This document shows, piece by piece, positions 1 to 56,622 of a stretch of 64,000 nt of DNA. Source of the DNA: Thamnaconus septentrionalis (taxonomy: Eukaryota > Chordata > Actinopteri > Tetraodontiformes > Monacanthidae); NCBI GenBank assembly GCA_009823395.1, contig CM020501.1, positions 23,716,861 through 23,780,860 on the forward strand, written 5' to 3'. The position numbers were made by a program, and so were the translations under genes. The notes under the pieces were generated by a model, which saw nothing but the letters and a program-made list of their open reading frames with translations, did no database searches and was not told the DNA's origin. Every line of letters begins with the position of its first letter. Positions within the stretch are counted from its first letter, which is position 1.

Positions 1-82
1 TAATTTGCGATTATTCGCGAGTTAACTCGGGACACAAATGTGATTAATCGCGATTAAAAAATTTTAATCGACTGACAGCCCG
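1..82. mobile_element. Family G MITE cut by the window edge
   Basis: GCGAGTTAACTCGGGACAC and the right end CGACTGACAGCCC match the copy at 48787-49050. Only the right part is in the window. Confidence 0.6.
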
Positions 83-243
83 AACTTGAACGTGAAAAAG
101 CGTGGCCACCGCAGCACCTTTTGCAAGCCTCTGGCCTCACGAGAGCTGCTTCCTGGTTCCGTCAACCCACGTGACTACTGGTTGAGGGTGGTGGGTTGGG
201 TGGTGGTTTGGGTGGGGGTGGAGGTGGGTGCGGCTCGGCCTAC

Positions 244-20600
<20,357 letters not shown>

Positions 20601-20625
20601 TCTCGCCGTATCTCCATCCTTTTAA

Positions 20626-20660
<35 letters not shown>

Positions 20661-20662
<2 letters not shown>

Positions 20663-22764
20663 GATAATGGTCCAGTTCGGCTGTCACCACTCACGCCTCA
20701 ATTGCCATGGCTGGTCTCTGCGTATTTCCTGAGCAGAGACGGTGAAGATTAAAAAAAGAAAGAAAGAAAGAAAGAAAAGTAAAAATTCTAGTGATTCCCC
20801 AAATCCCGTGGGTTCTTAGGGAGGTTCTTTATCAAGAGTGGGACGCCTTAAGAGTCAATATAAATGTAATACCATCATTCGGGTCGCTGCGCAGGCGATA
20901 ATGACCTTATTATTATCAGTCTTGCGCAATGGGGATTTATGCCATCATCTAGCAATTTCAACAAATTGGTCGCACCTCGGTGGAAACCTCTCAGAGGTGA
21001 TTATCGTCTGATAATGGCCGGATTAAGTTGATTTGCTTTCACGGAATATTTCCACCGGTGCGGGAGTTCCTTGGAGCAGGTGGCGGGTTCAGAGGACGCA
21101 GGTGGCTGGGCTTTCAGGTAAGGGAGGACCGGGCCCTGGTATGTGTCGGTGATGCCCCCTAGGGGTGATGGCAGGAACTCAACCGGCCTGAATCTCATTC
21201 GTCCACGGAAGAACAGCTATGATACAGTACGTCACAATAAAAAAAAAAAAAAATCAGAGATTGAAAAAACAAAAACTAATTCTAATATAAGAATCATCCA
21301 TTAATCATCAATTAATTAGCCTTATTTGTAGATTAACCACAGCCATAGTACACAACAATTAAGAAACATATTTTCTTGGAAACTAAAAAATATTTTTCGA
21401 TGTAGAAAAAAAAAATGAAACTAACGAGAAATTTGATTGACCATAATTGATCATTAAGATAGTTAAGCTACACATTTTTATGTCAATTCACAAGCCCAAA
21501 ACATAATTGTGAGCCAGTCCAGAAGGTCCAAAAGTGTCAGTTTGACTTCTGCTTCTCATGCAATTTTATATTCAAACAAGCATCCAGGATTTCCAAACTG
21601 TTTGCATTGAAAGTTTAGCCAGGTCGAAAAAGGTGAACTCATTCATGCAGCCTGGGGGGAAAAAAGCATTTGCATATGGTTCCACTAGGATGCGATATTC
21701 TCCCAAGACACCCTGTGCTGTTTCCATGGTGTTGCATCCCTTCTGCGCACAATAATCTTTGGGCTTTCCCTATTGGTCGAAGCCCACCAACAGTTACCAC
21801 TAAGACGATTGGCTGTTGATGTGGTCATCATACAGTATGTCTTGCAGAGTACATGGCTCTGTGCAATGCTCCATTCACTTCACAGCAAGCATGTGCACAA
21901 TTGCACAAAACATGGGCGTGTGACACAAATGCAGGATAAGGGGCCATAGATGAGAAGAAAGTGTGTATTTAGTGGGAAGGGAAATATAAATGTTAGACGT
22001 TTCAAGTAAATGAGGATGAAACAGAGGACAGTTTCCATGGTAACAAGGAGGGGCGTGTGAAACTGGCAGCTGGTGAATGCACAACCTTACAATGCACATA
22101 CTGGCTTTTGTCACTTGGGAAGGAATGTTGATGAACATTCACTCCTGAGAGGCCTATCCTCACCTTCACTGAAACACACAACACAACCATAAAAAAAGCA
22201 AGCAACAAGGTTCATATTGAGGTTGTGTGAGTCATACAAATACACAACCACTTCAAATTTAATGGGAACACACTAAATCCATTCTCAAAAATAATCCTCT
22301 CTCAATATAACTCTACACCGTTGTAATAATGGAGCAGCGTTATCATTACTGCACATTTTAAAGTGTTGCATTCTGAGCATATGCAAAGGCCATAAGTATA
22401 ATAGATGTTCGGACACAATGTTGGCTTAATTAGCTTACAATAGCAGATGCATAGCAGCAGAAAAAAAATAGTCTAAAATATGACAGCTCAAACACCCTCA
22501 ATACTTAACAGTCACTAAAATGTAAGCAAAACAGGGCGTCTCCTTGATTTTCTACCTTGTTTACATTCCATTATAGAAATGTATAACGTATCTACTTATT
22601 TTAATGCGTTTTAATGATCAATTTTAAATGTATCTCGCTGCATAATGCACACAAAAATATGTGCATTGTGTTTACAATTTTAAACCAGTACCAGTAAATA
22701 TTTTTAAATTAAACATTTTACCAAAAATCGGAGTAAGAAAAAAAGTCTATTCCGGTTTGCTGCA
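20661..22764. other. Intergenic region between cask and cenpl
   Basis: AT-rich sequence with a (GAAA)n patch near 20757-20777; short chance frames only. No gene or clear repeat family seen. Confidence 0.5.
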
Positions 22765-22861
22765 CTCACTTCCTGTTTGGGCGGACGCGATTGGCTGACT
22801 CCTGGGCGGGCAAGCGCGTTGTTCAAATTTGCTTCCGGTTTCTCTAATCAGTACGGCAGGC
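22765..22861 (+). promoter_or_regulatory. cenpl core promoter with CCAAT box, GC box and CHR-like element
   Basis: Immediately upstream of the cenpl ATG lie ATTGG (inverted CCAAT, 22790-22794), GGGCGGG (22804-22810), TTCAAA (22822-22827, inverse of the cell-cycle homology region TTTGAA), and ETS-type CTTCCGG (22832-22838). A CCAAT box about 30 bases from a CHR is the arrangement of NF-Y/MuvB-regulated G2/M genes, which fits a kinetochore gene. The sites are read directly; the regulation is inferred. Confidence 0.55.
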
Positions 22862-23363
22862 ATGGAGCGACAACAAAACAGGTAAATCGGGTTTGATTTT
22901 GATATAAAAACACATTTTAGACACGCCGTCAGCATGTCATCGCTATAATAATCATCTCAACTTTACACCGCAGTTTCTTTAGTGGGTTTGGTACCGTTTA
23001 ATCGCTGTCAGGGGCGATGGAACCAAACAAAACAAGTTCACGACTTGCTAGTGTGACGCTTGTTGTTCGTGACGTTGTACAGCTGTTTTGGTGACGATCC
23101 GTGTGTGTGTTTGCGTGCGTGCGTGCCTGCCTTCCAGTGTGATCGGGACTCCCGCCGACAATGTCGTCCAGCGGAGGAGCAAAGGCAAAAGCTACCGGCT
23201 ATCGTACCGAAGCTGCCTGAGCGCTGCGTCCCGACTGGGCCTTACCCCCTCCATGACGTCACGGAGGATGAACAGCAGTAGAAGAGCCCCGAAGTCCCAC
23301 AACATCAAAGTACGCCAATGCATTGACATGTAAGACCATTAAAGAGGGCACACATTTGGTGCT

Positions 23364-23400
<37 letters not shown>

Positions 23401-25490
23401 TATGTGTGCGTGTGTGTGTTTGAAACTGTGCTGTTGAAGGAGAGGGTGGACCCGGAGCAGCTGGCGCTACTGGTGAAGACAGAATGGCAGCTGTCCTACA
23501 TCACCCCGCTCTACCAGTTCAGGCACACCCAGCTGAAGAGCTACTCCAGGCAGCTGTCTGCTTTCATTGCTGCACAGAAGCTGCAGGGCTTGGCGGTGGA
23601 GGTGGACGGCCCCCAGGACCACTACAAAGTGTCCATCTCCATGGTGCCGGGGTTGGTGGAGGCAGACGACGATGCGGAGACTGTCCTCATACAGGTCAGC
23701 GTCTTTTATGTCTTCTCTAACTTCCTCTTTATCATGAGGAAGTATGAAATAAAACAAAACATAACTAATAAATAAAATAAAAAAGACTATTAGGGATGCA
23801 CCAATACCAGTATCGGATGTCAATAGTGATGTGCGATATTGACTTTTTTACCCATATCCGATATCCCGATATTGCCCAACTCCTAATTTCCGAAACCGAT
23901 ATATGCAGTCGTGGAATTAATACATTATGGCTAATTTGTATTGTGATGTCCCGCTGGAAGCAGAGATAATGATAAATGTAATAACTTCAAGGTTTTCCAA
24001 ATAAAAATAAACATTCTGGTCAAAATAATAATCATCAGTTACGAACAAGCTGTTTTGTCAGAAGCCAGCCACCGCTGAAACCACTCTGCTGAAACACGCG
24101 CGTCGCTTGTGTTATGCTTCGATGTGGTTTGATGATATCAAGCCTAATAGAGACGAGTAAAGTAAAATATTGTTATTTGCCATTTAGTAATACCAGGAAA
24201 TTCGAAGAATTCATTCTTTGGCATGACTAATAAATTCGGGGAGACATTTTAAAAAAGTCAGATTTTTTTTAAATATTCTTTCCTGATTCCGATATTTTCC
24301 AATTAATTTTTAATGCCTTCATCAGCCGATAATATCGGGAGGCCGATAATGGCGGACTTCCCCAGATATCAATACCAATAGCGGGGTTGAGTTCTCTACT
24401 CATGCTAGTAAAATACTGTACATGCCAAAACCAGTTGTATATGCATGTGTATGACAATTGTGTTAAATCTGTGTTTGTACTTCAGTGAAACTTGTGACAG
24501 TCACCCCATGTTCTCAAACATGTTGATATAGTAATTCTATAATGTGCCATGGCCTTATTAAGTACTCGGTATCGGTGAGTACTGAAATGCACATACTCGT
24601 ACTTTACTCGTCCTGTTAAAAAAGTGCTATTGGTGCATCCCTAAAGAATATAATCAATAAAAAAAGATGACAGGAAGTGAGAGCTCACCTGGTTTACCCT
24701 CCAGTCATGCACCCCTCGCTCTGGCCCCGCCCCCACAGATCCTTTCTAAAGCTGCGTTCGCCCCGCGGGATGAACCCCAGAGGAGAGTGTGGAGCGGCTG
24801 GCTCACCTGCGTCAACGGGAACCCTGAGTACCTGCGCTCGCTCCCCAAGGACTTCATCTGCTTGCCGCTGTTTGGCAGCCACGGGCCGGAAAACCTGACG
24901 ACGGTGGTCAAGTCCTGGTTCCAGGGCACCTTCGACTGCTGCTTTGGCCCCCTGGAGATCAGCCAGACCAGCCTGCAGTGGCTGCTGGCACTGTGGACCA
25001 ACTGCCACGCCGAGAGCAGCATCCAGCACCTCACCATGGTCTGGAGCATCCCAGTGGCGCCGCCGCTGCAGGTCACCTACACGGTGGATCCCCAGGACGC
25101 CTGGGAGCTGTGGAGCAGTGTGAGGAAGGAGCGGGACGGCGGGAGGAAGGGGCAGGAGGAGGAGGGAGGAGGAGGAGGAGGACCAGGGCAGCATTGATAT
25201 CGAGGAGGTGATGCGCTTCATCCAGAGCCTGAAGAGCCACTTTTACAGACACTTCCGGCTGGATGTGTCCGCTGGGTGCCTCAGCCAAGTGTCCACGGGT
25301 CTGGGATCAGCCAAGGCCAGCGGCAGGATCAAGGTACGTGCCCGCGGAAAAGTGTTCGGTTTCTTAACGCGCAGAGATGATTTTTTGTTTCAACGGACTC
25401 TTCATTTCGTTCCAGATCTCCAACAGCAGATACATGATCACGACCTTGATGCTCCTGACAGAGTGCGCCCTCCTCAAGTTACCCATCTGA
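22862..25490 (+). CDS. cenpl: CENP-L, centromere protein L (inner kinetochore CCAN subunit)
   Basis: CENP-L pairs with CENP-N in the constitutive centromere-associated network that reads CENP-A nucleosomes. Exons: 22862-22881, 23138-23309, 23440-23694, 24739-25333, 25416-25490. Phases are consistent and borders are GT/AG; the exon 3 start could be 3 bases off because two acceptors fit. The conserved core begins at VDPEQLALLV in exon 3 (TPLYQFRHTQLKSYSRQLSAF) and continues in exon 4 (CLPLFGSHG, WFQGTFDC, HFYRHFRLDVSA), ending with exon 5 ISNSRYMITTLMLLTE and TGA at 25488-25490. One extra G in the coding GGA run around 25164-25166 breaks the frame; with it ignored the protein is about 371 residues against 344 in human, the excess lying in the low-complexity Glu/Gly linker. 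The N-terminal 64 residues are basic and poorly conserved. Head-to-head with cask, tail-to-tail with fundc1. Confidence 0.93.
23791..24643. mobile_element. hAT-like MITE, family D, with perfect 13-base inverted ends and a nested element
   Basis: Ends TAGGGATGCACCA and TGGTGCATCCCTA are perfect inverted repeats. Flanks AAGACTAT and AAGAATAT (7 of 8) look like an 8-base duplication. A different element, beginning near 23827 with GTGATGTGCGATATTG and ending near 24370, splits it. Lies in cenpl intron 3. Another copy, about 29034-29367, lacks the nested piece. Confidence 0.75.
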
Positions 25491-25693
25491 GCGACATGGT
25501 CCAAGATCCTTGAGTGGCCCCAGTTGAATAATGATAATAAGACTGACTGATGCATTTTTTTTATTTTATTTTTTTCAAAGTTGAAATAGAAATCAACATA
25601 ACAGGACATGCATGTATGCCCCCCCCCCATACACACACACACATTCTTGTAAATACTTTAATGTAAATGGTTTTGTCTATTTTTCCATTTTTT

Positions 25694-25699
25694 AATAAA
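25694..25699 (+). terminator. cenpl polyadenylation signal
   Basis: AATAAA about 200 bases after the cenpl stop, in AT-rich 3'UTR sequence. Confidence 0.6.
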
Positions 25700-25804
25700 A
25701 TTAAGATATATTAGTGTGTGGTCAACTGCCCAGAGAGAGTGGCATACTCTCAAGGATTGTTCTGTTGAATTATTCTGCTTTTATGTTGACTGAAACGCCA
25801 CCAT

Positions 25805-26200
25805 GGTTTTGGTCAAAAATCTGAAAAAAAAAACCAACAACTTTTGGACTGATTTACCTGAAACTCTCTGGGAGAACTTTTCTGAGGTAGTGTACAATGT
25901 TCAATAATAAATTATCAAAAACATAGAGTGAGAGAATGAATTTTGTCAAAAATCAGAAATTGGACTCCAATTTACCTGAAGCTCTATGGGAAGACTGTTC
26001 TGAGGTCGTATACCTTGTTTCATAATAAATTAGCAAGAAATGGAGAGAGAATGCAAAAACCCAACATGGTCCAAAATTGAAAAAAAGCCAAAACTGCACC
26101 ATCATGGTTTTTGTCAAAAATATGAAGTAAATTTTCAGACTCTGATTTACCTGACACTCACTCAGAGGACTGTTCTGAGGTAGTATAATTTCAAAAGCAA
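25805..26200. repeat. Three diverged tandem copies of a 90-140 base unit
   Basis: A block reading roughly GTCAAAAATCTGAA, then a GATTTACCTGAAACTCT core, then TTCTGAGGTAGT, occurs three times (about 25813-25905, 25938-26030, 26105-26190) between the convergent cenpl and fundc1 genes. The copies are clearly related but diverged. No coding potential. Confidence 0.6.
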
Positions 26201-26262
26201 ATTTTGTTGTGGTAAAATGGTGCAATCATCTAATCATCACAAGCATGAACTTTTCTCTTCAT

Positions 26263-26268
26263 TTTATT
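26263..26268 (-). terminator. Candidate fundc1 polyadenylation signal
   Basis: TTTATT on the plus strand, so AATAAA on the fundc1 strand, about 1.04 kb beyond the stop. Sequence between 26270 and 27310 has no other gene and would be fundc1 3'UTR. Other AATAAA-like words exist in this AT-rich stretch. Confidence 0.4.
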
Positions 26269-27310
26269 TTTATTCCAAACAAAACCAGACATTTATTTAA
26301 AAATAGACACCCAAAGAAATGACAGTTCAAGTAACAAAATAAATAGAATGAGGAACTTAAGAGTAAAAAAAAAATCAGTTATGTATCTGAAACAGTGTAA
26401 ACTGCAAAAGAAAAAAAAAACTAACAAAATAATAAGAACGGCAAATGATCTCAACATAGCAGCACCGTAATAATGTCGCACAGCAAATCATCGTAGCAAA
26501 ACAATGTTGATCGCTGCACATTATGCTCTGAAGTGACAGGACTTTTGTCCTCTTGCACGTTGGTCGGGCAACCCAGCGCGGGCATGTCCCACCATTCAAG
26601 AGTGCGTCAGAGCGGTGGGTCGCAGGTGCAAACCATCACTTTTGCTGCGCAGATCAAACCTTCACATCTAGTAGTGGAACACAGTGATATGTGTTGTATA
26701 TCAACTGAGCTTTTCTCACAAAATAGCTTCTCTCAAACTTCTCAGAACGGGTCTGCTTATATGCATGGAAGCAATTCAAATTATACAGGGTTAAAACAGA
26801 ACTCCCTCCAGGCACACGACTGGAGAAACCAAGTTGGCTGTGTATTTACAGTAGCACCCACATTCACCAGCGGTTCACACTGGTCCCAGAACTGTTCTCG
26901 GACGAGTGCGGGTCGCGCAAACTGTGCAAGTGTGTTTTTTTTTTTGGCAACCTGACATTACATCTGCAGCACGACGCAAAAACAGCTCCATTCTGAGATG
27001 GGAGGAGTTTTCACAGTATCATTAAAAAAAATTTAAACAAAACACAAATGCATCTTTTGGGTGTGTGCACCCTCAATGGGGTGAAGAGTGATCTGGAAAG
27101 GGATCCGATTTAAAACCAGGCAGGGCAGTAACGCATGGGATAACACTGTTACGACAGATCATGCTTTCATGTTCAACACAGTCTCCTCATTGAGTTTGTT
27201 GCGGAAAAAGAGCCAGAGAGCTGCGTTGGTGAGGTCGAGAGGTTGACGACGAAGAGGAACATAAGCGAAGTGATGTGACACTGAGCGGCGGCTGGGGAGC
27301 GTGCGCAGCT

Positions 27311-30300
27311 TTATGAGGCCAGACCCAGGAAGAAGCCGCCGACAAAGCCGCTGGACAGGACGATGTTCCTCTTAATGAAGTCTGTGGCCTGTGCAAAGAG
27401 TGAGAAAGACGAACACAGTTGGTGGAAACTCAGAAAACAGAGACGTGAGAGGCCACTAATAATTCACCCCGTGAAATTATCCCCTGTTCGTTCGCCGCTT
27501 CTCTGTCTCTGGGTTCTGATTAAGTTTTAATTGTGTTAATTCACACAGTTTCTCCTTTATTTTGTTTTTATCTGTAGCACTTTGAGATTTCCGAATGAAA
27601 ATTGCTTTATAAATAACATTTATTATTATCATTAATATTATTATTATTATTATTATTATGGTCCTCTTTAGACCGTTTGATGCGCAATAGCGTAATACTA
27701 CTGTCTGAACACTAGATGACACTGTCAGTCAGTGAATAAAGAATAAAACAAATTTTCACTGTATCTGGCAATGTACAGAACTACAAAAATTCTGGCAAGA
27801 AGTAAAACAATGAATTCAAAATATTTTACTGATTCAAATCCCTTCAGTTCCACATTTGTTCATACTTCGTCTATATCCAGATAATTTGAGGTTTAAGAAA
27901 CATCAACGAATATTCATAGACTTAAGCGTGCTAATGGCCCTCTCATGGAAAAATACTAGACGGCCAAATGTGAAGAGGTGGTTGTCTGAGTTGTCTTTGA
28001 CTCTCCCTTAAAAAAAAAAATTACATATACAATAAGACATCAACAAAATAATTTTCATCTGATCTGGGATTCCATTATTTGCTATTCATCAAGAACAGAT
28101 TCATCTCATATGCTGGGAGAACCTGGGGACATGTGAACAGAAGCGCTTTGCAGTACTCAAGATGACAGAAATGTGTTTGTTTTAATATTATTTATGTATT
28201 TTTTTCTGCTATTTTCTCCTAAAAGACTCATTAACTTGAACCCAAACCAAGAACTTGCTAACTTGCAGAGAGGGGGAGGGGGTTTGTTTACATTTTTGTT
28301 GACATGTTAGTAACTGTTTTGTGTATTATCCTTTGTAATTTTTTTGTTATATTGTGAAAACAAATAAAAAGAACGTTGGTAAAAAAAAACAACAACTAAA
28401 AAACAAATTTCCAGTCTTTCCATCAAAAGGTGTCGTGCCTGTGTGGAATTTTTTTTGGCTGTTTTTTATTTTTTGCCCCTTACGACGAAGTCGTCATCTT
28501 ATTTTTTGCAAAAGCGTAGAAAAAGGAAAGCAAGCTTTGTAACAGATACCTTTACCTCCTCAATCAGCGTGTTTATTTCTGGGGCTGCTTTGTTCGCCTT
28601 CTTCTTCAGGTGCTTCTTTGCTTTGTTCACGTCCTTCTCAACTTTCTTCCAGTCCACCTGCACGTAGCCACTGTGGTTGGCAATCTGCAGAGAGACGGCA
28701 CGAATGTAAAGATCATGTTTCTCTCATGAAATGAACTGGAAATTCCTCGAGCATTTGAGTGAATGTCTGCGATAACTTCATGTGGCTTCTTGATGAAAAG
28801 GCACTGAAGTAGTTCGTCATGACCTTGAGTTAAAAGCCTCCAGCCTTTGTGACTGCGGCTGCACAGGCAATAAAAAAAACCCTGAATAACAAAAGGTCTT
28901 CTGTCGGTAAGAAAGAGACATATTGAATAGACAACCTTTAATCATAATCAATCATTATTCTTCTCAAAGGTTGTGCCAGTTATTACTGCAGGCCGGCAGC
29001 AATACACGACTACATTACACATCGAATTAAAGCAGGGATGCACAGATACCAAAATACCAGTATCGATACCGATGTCGGGGTTGAGTACTCGTACTCGTAA
29101 AATACATGCCGATACCACAACAAGGATACCAGTTGTTTATGTACATATGAGAATTTTGTTAAATTTGTGTTTGTACTGCAGTTAAACTTGTGACAGTCGC
29201 CCCATGTTGTAGAAAAACATGCTCATCAATGTTGGAGGAAAAAAATCAAAGTAATTCTATAATGTGTAATGGCCTTATTATGTACACTGTATCAGTGAGT
29301 ACTGAAAAGCAAGTACTCATAATCATCTGTTAAAAAACTAAAACAAAGTGGTATCGGTGCATCTCTAGATTTAAGTTCAACTAAATTCTGTTGTTTTTTA
29401 CTACTTCTATTACCTTGACAGATTTATAATGTCAAAAATATCGATATATCAAATCAATATTTTTTCGATACTGAAAATTAAAAACGATACGATATGATAT
29501 CCCCCCGCCTCCCACCCCCCGTCAACGAAGCTTGAGACTTCCGTGGGACTTCAGCCCGATCTCGGACCACAACCCCGCCCCCCTTCCCGCCCCTTGAAAC
29601 TTCCGCGGTGGCTAGTATCGAAAATCGTATCAATAATCAATACTTTCCCAAATATCGTATCAAAGTCTGAAATCCAGTATCGTGACAACACTAGTCCCTA
29701 AAATGTAAAAGAGGAAGAAAAAAAAACATTTTATGGTATATTTAACAGGCTTGGACGGTGAATCCAGTCAGATGTCTGGTGCGATCTGCTCGCAGACGTC
29801 AGACCAGCGCGTCGTCGAGCCACAGAATAGAAGAATAGGAGCCAGCAAGCACCCAGATGGCCTGCTTCCATCTCCAGCCAGCAGACACACAATGTCGCTC
29901 TTTCTATGGGCCGGTGTCCGGCTGACAACCAGTCTGTACAGCTGGCACGTTGGCCAGTGATGGCGTTGCGTGAAGGTTTGGGACTTGCCTGCAACAGAAG
30001 GAACCCTCCTCCGACGGCGGTGGCGGCGATCTTCCCCACTCTCTGGAAGAGGTATCCGGCACACCTGTGCGCACCTTGTTTTAATACAGGGCCCAAGGTC
30101 ACACTCAACACGCCACGCTACTGCCGCACCGCCGTGCCTTACCATCCCGTCACGCCGCCCATCATGAGCTGCGTGGCTACCGAATACTTCTCGGCGATGG
30201 GGCCCGAGTTGCTCCCAAACACCCGGCTCCACCACTGGTGCCTCCGGGCGTATTCCGTCAGGTCCACCACCTCGTACACCTCATCGTCGCTCTCGGGCTC

Positions 30301-31270
30301 CTCTTGACCGGCTGTGGAGAGGAATCAGTAGGTTTTTGCTACATTTTAGGAGCAAAGGTGACCCATTAGAGTCAAAAATAAAAAAGTCTATATGCAAAAT
30401 AAACACTGTCAAAAGAGCAGGTACCTCCGCTCATCTGTTCAACTACGTATTTATGATGTTAAGTGAATAGAAACTGGAAGGTTTTCAGGGCACAAACACT
30501 AAGATTACTGCAGTGTAACAAAGCTACATTTTGTGAGTAAAAGTGACCCTTCAGAGCAAAATCATCTCTATGACAAAATAAGCGGTATAGAAAGAGCAGG
30601 GACCTCCACTCACCAACCACTTCTTTAGGTATACCTGTTAAACTAGGTGTTTATGCTGTTGAGTGATCAACCAATCACATGGCAGCATCTCGGTTGCATT
30701 GAGGCTTACAGACACGGTTAAGATGTTGGAACTTTAGTGACTGAAATCACACCACTAATGATTAACCACATAGTGGCTACTTCCTCACAGTGCACGACAG
30801 TCAGTTCAGCGAACTCCACAGAAACTCCAGAATCTGGACGTGTTGGAAATGAACGTTTCCATCAGTGATGGTTGGTCATCCGACATATCTGTAGCAAGTG
30901 CGTGCATGTTTAACTGCAAGTGGACGCACGCTGTGATATATATAGGAACTACTGCACCACCCAACCTTTTTTTCAAATGTATATCACAAAGACGTCAACT
31001 CATAAACGATGCACTCAAAGAAAGTGACCCCTGGTCGCTACTCATCAACACACTCCCTACGGCGCCAAGCTACCATTAGCATGCTAGCGCCCAAATGGCG
31101 ACCGACTCGTTCGAGGTTCCGGTTCCCGAACTTCGTGAAGCGGGGGAGCGACGGCAGAGTTCACGTCTCGTCTCGACACACCGACAGAAACCGCTGGACC
31201 GAACCGGCGGCGAGCCGACGAGCCGACACACCGAGCTGCACTTACCTTCCTTGCGCTGCTCCGTCGCCAT
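27311..31270 (-). CDS. fundc1: FUNDC1, outer mitochondrial membrane mitophagy receptor
   Basis: Integral outer-membrane receptor that recruits LC3/GABARAP during hypoxia-induced mitophagy and sits at ER-mitochondria contacts. Exons: 31246-31270, 30143-30311, 29989-30064, 28556-28684, 27311-27388, giving 158 residues (human 155). The N-terminal cytosolic tail has an LC3-interacting region Y21-E-V-V24 in an acidic setting ([12 protein letters not shown]), followed by [13 protein letters not shown] and membrane segments [28 protein letters not shown] and [11 protein letters not shown] at the C-terminus. The serine preceding the LIR in mammals (S17, ULK1 site) is valine here; the S13 equivalent (CK2 site) is kept. 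The intron after exon 3 has a GC donor (CAG then GCAAGT) with a normal AG acceptor. The start codon sits in CCAAAATGGCGAC, a YY1/TISU-like context. Shares a short divergent promoter with kdm6a. Confidence 0.97.
29034..29367. mobile_element. Family D MITE, uninterrupted copy
   Basis: AGGGATGCAC at the left, TATCGGTGCATCTCTA at the right, in the fundc1 intron between exons 3 and 4. Shares TCGGGGTTGAGTACTCG with the copy in cenpl intron 3. Confidence 0.65.
29427..29693. mobile_element. Family C MITE in fundc1
   Basis: Same family as the nested element in kdm6a: AAAAATATCGATATATC near one end and CAGTATCGTGACAACACTA at the other. Confidence 0.55.
30338..30665. repeat. Two tandem diverged copies in fundc1 intron 1
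   Basis: A roughly 130-base block (GCTACATTTT ... AAAGTGACCC ... AGAGCAGGTACCTCC ... GTTTATG) occurs at 30338-30462 and 30522-30663. The second copy contains CACCAACCACTTCTTTAGGTA, like a widespread fish repeat (CACTTTATTAGGTACACCTG type). Confidence 0.55.
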
Positions 31271-32188
31271 TTTGGAGACAGTGAGCGGTTATTATGTCAC
31301 CAGGATGTTGACATGGATGTTGACAATGCGAGGCCGCGCCCACACGGTGATGCTGTGCCACGTCAGTTCAACTGCTTTGATTTTTCTCCTGCAATTTGGT
31401 AACTTTTGCCGAAACAAATTTAAAAACTCAATAGAATTATGCAACTGTTGCTTTTGTGTGAATTCCATGCCAAATGGCGGGAGTTGCTAGCAAAGCGGAA
31501 GTGAAATCCATGCAAATGATATGGTCATGAGCGAGTTATTACGCACCATAATGATGGGTCAGCCGGCCAGGGAGGCGGACACTGGACGCTTCTAAACATG
31601 ACCGTTAGATGGGCTCGTGTTTCACAGTGTATACATTGTATTATTGCCAGGAACGAAGCTCTTGTTGACCTGATAAGACGAGCCGAGGTGAATTTCACTG
31701 ACAATTAAATGCAAGCTGCTTCCAGCATCTCCTCGGTGTGTACCGCGAATCCTTTGCGGAGGAAAATAGGAACATTTGAGATAAAGAAGGATATAGCAGG
31801 GAAATCATATGACGGAATGTGAGCGCTCCCATTGGCTGAAGGCTGCGGAGAGGGCGTGGTCAGAGCGGCGCGTGGGTTCGCTTGGGTGACACAATTATAA
31901 CAACTTTATCTTGGCGGCCGAAACCCATTTTTTGCCCCCCAAAGCCTCGCCTCTTGGATCTTCTACTGTGTGCTTCGCCTTCACGCTGCGGGATGGTCTC
32001 ACTTTGTGATGGAAAATGTGACGTTTGAGGAGAGACCCGCCGGAGAGCGCCTCTGTCCCCCCCGAAAGGATTTACTATATCGTCGCGCATCTCTTCATCC
32101 AGCAGGAGAAAAGTTTCCCATCGCTTCCTTCTCCTCGGCTCGTCTTTTTTGATTCGAGCCGGTGGCTCGCCGCGTCGCCGATTCTCCC
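31271..32188. promoter_or_regulatory. Shared divergent promoter between fundc1 and kdm6a
   Basis: Only 918 bases separate the two start codons, which point away from each other. The interval holds an ETS motif GCGGAAGTG (31495-31503), a CCAAT box as ATTGG (31831-31835), AAATGGCGG-type YY1 cores near 31472, and increasing CpG density toward kdm6a. Two short upstream frames precede the kdm6a ATG (31993 and 32009, the latter 47 codons ending 32152). Bidirectional activity is inferred from spacing. Confidence 0.65.
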
Positions 32189-56622
<24,434 letters not shown>

